DNA of 11,948 bases. Origin: W0P28-013 sp963659365. GTDB lineage: Bacteria; Bacteroidota; Bacteroidia; Bacteroidales; Paludibacteraceae. The notes under the pieces were generated by a model. The model was given only the letters and a program-made list of their open reading frames with translations. It had not been told where the DNA came from and ran no database searches. Shown here piece after piece: positions 7,558-11,948 of this stretch. A program made the position numbers and the translations under genes. Location of the stretch: positions 1 to 11,948 of the forward strand of contig CAVKTI010000065.1 of assembly GCA_963659365.1 (NCBI GenBank), given 5' to 3'. Every line of letters begins with the position of its first letter. The first letter of the stretch is position 1.

Positions 7558-10029
7558 ATGCAACTCCAACAGAACACTCTTTTCGATAACCGCTACACGC
7601 TCCGCACGCTGATTGGGCGCGGTGGTTTCAGCGAGGTGTGGCTTGCTCACGACACATGGACCGACCTCGACATTGCCATCAAAGTATATGCGCCCGGGCA
7701 GGGCATGGACACCAACGGCTTGCAGATTTTCAGCAAAGAACTGGCGTGCGTGTTCAACCTCAACCACCCCAATCTGCTCAAACCGACCCATGTGGGGCAG
7801 TGGCTGAATATGCCCTACCTGATTATGGAATACTGCCCCAAAGGCGCACTCAACAAGCAGGTGGGCAAACTCACCGAGCAGGAAATTTGGAAAGTGCTGC
7901 ACGATGTGGCCGCAGGCTTGGCCTACTTGCACAGCAAGGAGATAGTGCACCAAGACATCAAGCCCGACAACATTCTGCGCGACGATACTGGCGACTACCG
8001 CATAACCGACTTTGGCATCTCTACCAAGGCACGCACCACACTGCGCCGCAGCATTGGTGGTGCTTCGGTGTCGGGCGGCACTACCGCCTATATGGCTCCC
8101 GAGCGTTTCTCGGCCAACCCAGCCCCCACCAAGGCGAGCGATGTCTGGTCGTTAGGCGCTATGGTATATGAACTCATTACGGGCGATGTGCCATTCGGTG
8201 AAATAGGTGGCGGACTGCAAAAAAACGGTGCCGAAATTCCCACCATAGAACCAATAATAGGCACTATCTCGCCCACGCTGACGCATGTCGTTCGCCAAAT
8301 GCTTGCGCCCAATGCTTGGGACCGCCCAACGGCCGAAACCCTTGCCACATGGGCTGCCAACCCAGCAGTTCTGCACTTTTCGGGCGCAGCCGATGCGCCA
8401 AAAACAGCCACCGACCGCCCCACCACACCTCTATCGGTAGAGCGCGACACTGTGATTTTCGAACAGCACACCCCACACACCACACCGCACACACCTACAC
8501 CGCCCAAAAAGAGTTCCAAAGCTTGGATTTGGTTTTTGGTACTGTTGATAGCACTAATCGGTGGAATTGCTGGAATAACGAAATACAATGAATATGTAGC
8601 ACGCCAACGAAATGCCACCACTGGCACTGAAAACGGTCATGAATGGGTCGATTTGGGGTTGAGTGTGAAATGGGCTACCTATAATGTTGGTGCTACCAGC
8701 CCCGAAGAATATGGTAACTACTACGCTTGGGGCGAAACTGAGCAAAAAGACCAAGAGGGGGGGAAGGAAACCTACAAATATGGCACATCAAGCAATTATA
8801 TCAAATACAATGAAACAGATATAAAAACCACGCTCGAAGCCATCGACGATGCTGCGACCGTAAACTGGGGTGACGGTTGGCGTATGCCTACCGCTGCAGA
8901 GTGGAAAGAACTGTGCGAATACTGCACTTTGACAGACACAACAAAAAATGGCGTGAAAGGCTGCGAAGTAAAGAGCAAATTCAATGGTAACTCCATTTTT
9001 TTCCCTGCGGCGGGCGTGTACGAAAATGGAGAGAGAGAAATGGAGAACAACATCGGAGTCTACTGGTCGAGTTCGCTCAATAATCTATGTAGTAGATATG
9101 CGAAATTTGTTTTCTTTACCCTTGAGGCTGACGACTCTGTTGTGTCGTATGTTAGCGGAGGACGCTTTCGCCTGGTAGACAACCGCCGCTACTTTGCCAT
9201 GTCGGTGCGCGCAGTGTACGATGCTAGCCCTAAATATGCCAACAAAGATTGCGATGCTGCCATTGCCGAAGGCAAGCAAAAATACGGCGCTGGCGATTAC
9301 CAAGCAGCCCTAGAACGGTTTGAGTCTGTCCAAAACAAATGTGGTAATAACTATAGTGGGGTTCAATCGTGGATAAACAAGTGTAAAAAAGCATTGAATC
9401 CCACTACTGGCACACACAATGGTCACAAATGGGTTGATCTTGACTTGCCCAGCGGTACTAAATGGGCGACCTGCAATGTGGGTGCAACCAGCCGCGAAAA
9501 GTACGGCAACTACTACGCTTGGGGCGAAACCACCACAAAAAACGGCTACTCGTGGGGTACCTACAAATACGGCTATTACAATTACAATTACAATTACGAT
9601 TATTTTGAATATAAATTGACCAAGTACATCGCCACAGATGGTAAAACCACGCTCGAAGCCACCGATGATGCTGCGACCGTAAACTGGGGCGGTTCGTGGC
9701 GTATGCCTACCGCTGCAGAGTGGGAAGAATTGAGCGACTACTGCACTTGGATTGAGAGAACTATAAATGGTGTAGAAGGCTACGAAATTATAGCCACCAA
9801 CGGCAACTCCATTTTTCTCCCTGGCCCCTACAACTCTGATGTGTACGGCTACTGGTCGAGTTCGCTCGACACGGACAAACTAGACAACGCACAGTGCTGT
9901 TTTTTCTTCCCTATCGACTTACGCCTTCCGAGTGATGTCCGTTGCGAGAAAAAAGGCGTTCGCCCCGTGTTAGGAGAACCACCAGCAGAAGAAGTAGTAG
10001 TAGAAGAAGTAGTAGCAGTAGCAGAATAA
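7558..10029 (+). CDS. Membrane Ser/Thr kinase with duplicated FISUMP-like sensor
   Basis: This 823-residue protein has a kinase domain at about 13-262: GRGGFSEV (20-27), K42, HQDIKPDN (131-138, D133), DFG (151-153) and APE (180-182). Like its paralogue at 2756 it is a non-RD kinase. A juxtamembrane linker (283-318) holds five Thr-Pro sites. One membrane helix lies at about 321-341. The remaining 480 residues should be outside the cytoplasm: a FISUMP-like module at about 358-556 (start NGHEWVDLGL, core WRMPTAAEW at 441-449), a TPR-like stretch at about 562-614 (AGDYQAALERF), and a second module at about 620-807 (start NGHKWVDLDL, same core at 715-723). The tail (811-823) is a Glu/Val repeat. 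The architecture is that of a transmembrane receptor kinase. FISUMP is my name for the repeat from memory of Bacteroidota proteins. The ligand is unknown. Confidence 0.88.
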   Translation: MQLQQNTLFDNRYTLRTLIGRGGFSEVWLAHDTWTDLDIAIKVYAPGQGMDTNGLQIFSKELACVFNLNHPNLLKPTHVGQWLNMPYLIMEYCPKGALNKQVGKLTEQEIWKVLHDVAAGLAYLHSKEIVHQDIKPDNILRDDTGDYRITDFGISTKARTTLRRSIGGASVSGGTTAYMAPERFSANPAPTKASDVWSLGAMVYELITGDVPFGEIGGGLQKNGAEIPTIEPIIGTISPTLTHVVRQMLAPNAWDRPTAETLATWAANPAVLHFSGAADAPKTATDRPTTPLSVERDTVIFEQHTPHTTPHTPTPPKKSSKAWIWFLVLLIALIGGIAGITKYNEYVARQRNATTGTENGHEWVDLGLSVKWATYNVGATSPEEYGNYYAWGETEQKDQEGGKETYKYGTSSNYIKYNETDIKTTLEAIDDAATVNWGDGWRMPTAAEWKELCEYCTLTDTTKNGVKGCEVKSKFNGNSIFFPAAGVYENGEREMENNIGVYWSSSLNNLCSRYAKFVFFTLEADDSVVSYVSGGRFRLVDNRRYFAMSVRAVYDASPKYANKDCDAAIAEGKQKYGAGDYQAALERFESVQNKCGNNYSGVQSWINKCKKALNPTTGTHNGHKWVDLDLPSGTKWATCNVGATSREKYGNYYAWGETTTKNGYSWGTYKYGYYNYNYNYDYFEYKLTKYIATDGKTTLEATDDAATVNWGGSWRMPTAAEWEELSDYCTWIERTINGVEGYEIIATNGNSIFLPGPYNSDVYGYWSSSLDTDKLDNAQCCFFFPIDLRLPSDVRCEKKGVRPVLGEPPAEEVVVEEVVAVAE
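8467..8505 (+). repeat. CA-rich tract encoding a Thr-Pro/His linker
   Basis: A low-complexity run of C and A codes for residues 304-316 of the kinase, a His-Thr-Pro rich stretch just before the membrane helix. It contains four Thr-Pro pairs (T305, T309, T312, T314); a fifth (T290) lies upstream. Such a flexible linker could be an autophosphorylation site for FHA binding. Confidence 0.75.
8824..8929 (+). repeat. Direct repeat, copy 1 (core of FISUMP-like module 1)
   Basis: This 106-base segment is repeated at 9643-9748, exactly 819 bases (273 codons) downstream. By eye 94 of 106 positions match without gaps, including silent positions, with one identical block of 27 bases. It encodes the conserved core ending in WRMPTAAEW. 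The match is too good for old divergent domains and points to recent duplication or gene conversion inside the gene. Confidence 0.85.
9575..9597 (+). repeat. Hexanucleotide repeat ATTACA (3.8 units)
   Basis: Nearly four tandem copies of ATTACA encode alternating Tyr-Asn residues around 674-680 in the second FISUMP-like module. Each unit is two codons, so gain or loss of a unit keeps the frame. The first module lacks this insert. Confidence 0.85.
9643..9748 (+). repeat. Direct repeat, copy 2 (core of FISUMP-like module 2)
   Basis: Second copy of the 106-base repeat described at 8824-8929. Differences cluster at the codons after NWG and at the end of the WRMPTAAEW helix; the rest is nearly identical at the DNA level. 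Confidence 0.85.
9988..10026 (+). repeat. Triplet-rich tract (GAA/GTA) at the kinase C-terminus
   Basis: A low-complexity run made of GAA, GTA and GCA triplets encodes the last 13 residues (811-823), alternating Glu and Val pairs, directly before the stop. Slippage by whole triplets would change the tail length without breaking the frame. Confidence 0.8.
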
Positions 10030-10058
10030 GTTGTTGCTGATAAAAAACGGAAAGAAAT

Positions 10059-10823
10059 ATGGCAGTGTATAAGTATTATGCTCCTCGAAAGTACAATATA
10101 GAGGCTTTGAGAAATGAATACTTTTGGTTCTCAAAGCGTATGTATCAAAATGACCCTTTTGATATGTATGTAGAGATTATTGACCGATTCTCTAAATTCA
10201 AACAGTGCCTTATTGATTTGGGGTATGACCACGATAAATACACTGAATTAGTAAATAAATTTGCTACCTGTAGTTTCGCAAAAAGCGGGACAAATAAACA
10301 CTTGTGGGCACTTTATGCAGATTCCTACCGAGGTTGGTGCTTGGAATTTGAGGAAACAGATAAAATGGTAATAGGAACATTCGACAAGCGTCTATATGGG
10401 ATGACCTATATAGGTGAAATGCCCGACTTAAACAACTTTGAAACACATATTCCTCATTATGACAATCCATCTGAATGTACTCCTATAAATGGGTTGCTAT
10501 GTGATATAAAAAATAAGGGCGGTGAACGATTGTTTCACTATCTGCTCTGTATAAAAGAAAAAAATACTTGGGAAATCGAAGAAGAAAAGAGAATGATACT
10601 AAGTCGGACATTTTTATTGGCAAATTGCATCTCTGAAAATGCGGCTGGTTATAAAGTGTCTTGGGCTCCGAATATATTGAGACGAATTATTGTAGGTCAT
10701 AATATCAGTAAACGAAAGTTACACTCTTTGCAACGAATAGCGCACGACAAAGGTATCGAACTTTGGCGAACAAAAATAGGCGATCCAACAACCTTTTCTA
10801 TCGAGATAGAAAGATTTTTTTGA
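10059..10823 (+). CDS. DUF2971 family protein
   Basis: The 254-residue protein shows the pattern I associate with DUF2971: an opening like VYKYYAPRKYNIEALRNEYFWFS, then YQNDPFD (29-35), a CSFAKSGTNKHLWALYAD segment (about 70-87) with GWCLEF just after it, and a late EIEEEKRMILS stretch. The biochemical activity of this family is not established. It has no signal peptide or membrane segment, so it is cytoplasmic. The start lies 29 bases after the kinase stop, with a weak purine-rich site (ggaaag) before the ATG, so it may be read from the same transcript. However, its DNA is visibly richer in A and T than the cluster upstream, more like the SIR2-like gene downstream. That suggests a separate origin. 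DUF2971 genes are often seen in accessory regions and beside phage-defence genes; a defence role here is inference. Confidence 0.75.
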   Translation: MAVYKYYAPRKYNIEALRNEYFWFSKRMYQNDPFDMYVEIIDRFSKFKQCLIDLGYDHDKYTELVNKFATCSFAKSGTNKHLWALYADSYRGWCLEFEETDKMVIGTFDKRLYGMTYIGEMPDLNNFETHIPHYDNPSECTPINGLLCDIKNKGGERLFHYLLCIKEKNTWEIEEEKRMILSRTFLLANCISENAAGYKVSWAPNILRRIIVGHNISKRKLHSLQRIAHDKGIELWRTKIGDPTTFSIEIERFF

Positions 10824-11105
10824 GATAAAAAAATAGTGTTCTTTGATATATTGTCAGACAAAGTGCTGCGGCACTCACCGTTTCGACTTGTGTATGGAAT
10901 CTGATTGACATTTCGATAAAAAAGCGGTCGTCCTGTGTTAGTAGAATAATCTAGAATAGAGTTCTTTTTGCTATTTCTCCTATATTCAAGATAGTATGTT
11001 TTTTCTAGTGATAAAAACATATAATTATGGGTCATCGAACTATACAAAGACGTTTTTTTTTAGAAAATTATATTGTAACATTTCTTTTTTGAATTAAACA
11101 TTGCG
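10824..11105. other. AT-rich intergenic region with short hairpin
   Basis: These 282 bases separate the DUF2971 and SIR2-like genes. AGTGC (10862-10866) and GCACT (10871-10875) form a five-pair stem with a TGCG loop; no clean U-run follows, so it is not a clear terminator. The first 120 bases are less AT-rich than the rest and, read on the minus strand, encode a peptide with the pattern NGECRSTLSDN, which I have an impression of seeing as recurring short hypothetical ORFs in Bacteroidota. It may be a dispersed repeat or a remnant. No good TAnnTTTG promoter was found before the gene at 11106. Confidence 0.4.
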
Positions 11106-11909
11106 ATGAAAGGAAAAACAATTTTATATGGTAATGGTTTGAATCTTCTTGCTAGGGGTGCTCCTAAATGGGATAATTTGCTTACACAAATTGATAGCAC
11201 TTGGCATACCTCCACTAATTTACAGTGTATTGCTTCGCCCAATACCATTCAGTACGACCAATTAGAACTAATTTCGTCTATGCCATCACTTCAATTGATA
11301 AAGAATTTGTGTGACGCAATATGTGGACCGTGGAATAACCAAGTGTACGAACATTTAAGTTCTATACCCAATGTGAATTACATAACGACAAATTATGATC
11401 TAACTTTAGAAGAATATTTTAATGCTAGACTTGTCAGAAAGGAGCGTAAGTATAATATATGTTCGTACTATACGCATATGGAAGATATTCAGTCTAAAAA
11501 TAAAGAGTTGTATAACTTTGGAAATATATGGCATATCCATGGTGATATTAGGCGTCCAAAATCTATCATATTAGGTTATGATCACTATTGTAAGCAAATA
11601 ACCAAAATTCGAGAATATATTCCAACATACTACTCAAAAATACGAAATCATGGTCAATTGACAAGTACAGATAGAAAATGGAAAGGAGAATCTTGGATTG
11701 ATTTATTCTTTAATGACAATGTTTATATTTTAGGATTGGGATTAGGATTTGCAGAGTTAGATTTATGGTGGATTTTAGACTTATGGGCGCGCTGTAAAAA
11801 GGCGAAATCTGTATTCAATAAGATTATCTATTTGGATGCTATCTGCGGCTCAAAATCTTCATGTAAATCGGCTCACCCGACAAATCTAGGGGGGAGTTTT
11901 TGTTTTTGA
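11106..11909 (+). CDS. SIR2-like (SIR2_2) protein, probably 3'-truncated
   Basis: The 267-residue product carries the signature of SIR2-like proteins found in defence loci: a nucleotide-binding start with YGNGLN (8-13), a GAPKWDNLL stretch (18-26), TTNYD (94-98), HIHGD (143-147), GYDHY (157-161), SWIDLFF (196-202) and GLGLGFAELDLWW (210-222). Members of this group in several anti-phage systems cleave NAD+; here that activity is inferred, with H145 and N96 as candidates for key residues. The end is odd. After KIIYLDA (about residue 245) the family usually continues with another strand and helix, but here a short Ser/Cys/Gly-rich tail runs into a G-run and then a promoter-like sequence, with the stop inside it. 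I read this as loss of the native C-terminus by insertion or rearrangement. The gene is AT-rich and 282 bases from its neighbour. Confidence 0.75.
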   Translation: MKGKTILYGNGLNLLARGAPKWDNLLTQIDSTWHTSTNLQCIASPNTIQYDQLELISSMPSLQLIKNLCDAICGPWNNQVYEHLSSIPNVNYITTNYDLTLEEYFNARLVRKERKYNICSYYTHMEDIQSKNKELYNFGNIWHIHGDIRRPKSIILGYDHYCKQITKIREYIPTYYSKIRNHGQLTSTDRKWKGESWIDLFFNDNVYILGLGLGFAELDLWWILDLWARCKKAKSVFNKIIYLDAICGSKSSCKSAHPTNLGGSFCF

Positions 11910-11948
11910 GATAAAAGTCCTACCTTTGTTGCATGAATAATCAAGGAC
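11850..11948 (+). mobile_element. Possible edge of an insertion element or rearrangement
   Basis: Within the last 100 bases the SIR2-like reading frame stops resembling its family, the composition changes (GGCTCACCCGAC near 11869-11880, then GGGGGG at 11889-11894), and a promoter pointing right appears. An AAGGA-like ribosome site (11943-11947) lies at the very edge, so a gene probably starts just outside. This is what the left end of an insertion sequence carrying its own promoter looks like. No terminal repeat can be proved because the other end is out of view, and the family is not identified. Confidence 0.35.
11899..11928 (+). promoter_or_regulatory. Promoter candidate for a gene beyond the right edge
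   Basis: TTTG at 11899-11902 and TACCTTTG at 11921-11928 are 18 bases apart, close to the Bacteroidota promoter consensus. Transcription would start near 11934 and leave the window. It overlaps the last codons of the SIR2-like frame, which is unusual for an intact gene end. An AAGGA site near 11943 suggests a start codon just beyond the window. Confidence 0.5.

Noticed and set aside
8824..9748. CRISPR-like array from the repeated blocks
   Set aside because: There are only two copies, 819 bases apart and inside a coding frame; they are protein module repeats.
450..10029. Type VI secretion regulation cassette (kinase/phosphatase/FHA)
   Set aside because: No structural or effector gene of that system is present in the window, so the link rests on the shared signalling domains alone.
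450..10029. TerY-type kinase/phosphatase/vWA triad
   Set aside because: The zinc ribbon, kinase and PP2C fit loosely, but no product shows the metal-binding DxSxS motif of a vWA domain.
10862..10875. Intrinsic terminator after the DUF2971 gene
   Set aside because: The stem has only five pairs and is not followed by a run of T.

Overview
The window reads as a piece of a Bacteroidota (probably Bacteroidales) chromosome. The clues are promoter-like sequences of the TTTG / TAnnTTTG type, A-rich sequence without clear Shine-Dalgarno motifs before most start codons, and a kinase carrying FISUMP-like (Fibrobacter succinogenes major paralogous) modules that are common in this phylum. All credible genes lie on the plus strand. 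No rRNA, tRNA, CRISPR array or complete mobile element was seen.

Positions 1-449 are a non-coding or weakly coding leader. It holds a good promoter candidate (125-155), a hairpin (201-222) and a run of ten C (261-270). From 450 to 10029 eight genes follow with gaps of 3 to 60 bases, the layout of one operon: a small secreted protein (450-851); a zinc-ribbon protein with an eroded FHA domain (864-1460); a Ser/Thr kinase fused to an intact FHA domain (1464-2726); a membrane Ser/Thr kinase of the HQD type (2756-3967); an FHA protein with a membrane tail (4028-4633); an FHA-TM-coiled coil-trypsin-like protease (4656-6170); a PP2C phosphatase with one membrane anchor (6178-7554); and a second HQD kinase with one membrane segment and two FISUMP-like modules around a TPR-like stretch (7558-10029).

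Together these eight genes encode writers (three kinases), readers (four FHA domains, two of them degenerate) and an eraser (PP2C) of Ser/Thr phosphorylation. Three of the proteins probably place a different module outside the cytoplasm: a protease, a charged tail and a FISUMP sensor. The simplest model is a membrane phospho-signalling circuit in which the kinase(s) read an envelope signal, FHA domains gather at phosphothreonines, and the output includes control of a periplasmic protease. No type VI secretion gene and no TerY-like vWA gene is present, so the cluster does not match the two best-known bacterial STK/PP2C/FHA settings.

From about 10040 the base composition becomes clearly more AT-rich. 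A DUF2971 protein (10059-10823) is followed by a 282-base gap and a SIR2-like (SIR2_2) protein (11106-11909), both typical of accessory or defence regions. The SIR2-like gene seems to lose its normal C-terminus near 11840-11870. The last 40 bases carry a new outward promoter (11899-11928) and a start of something beyond the window, which suggests that an insertion element or other rearrangement cut the gene's 3' end.
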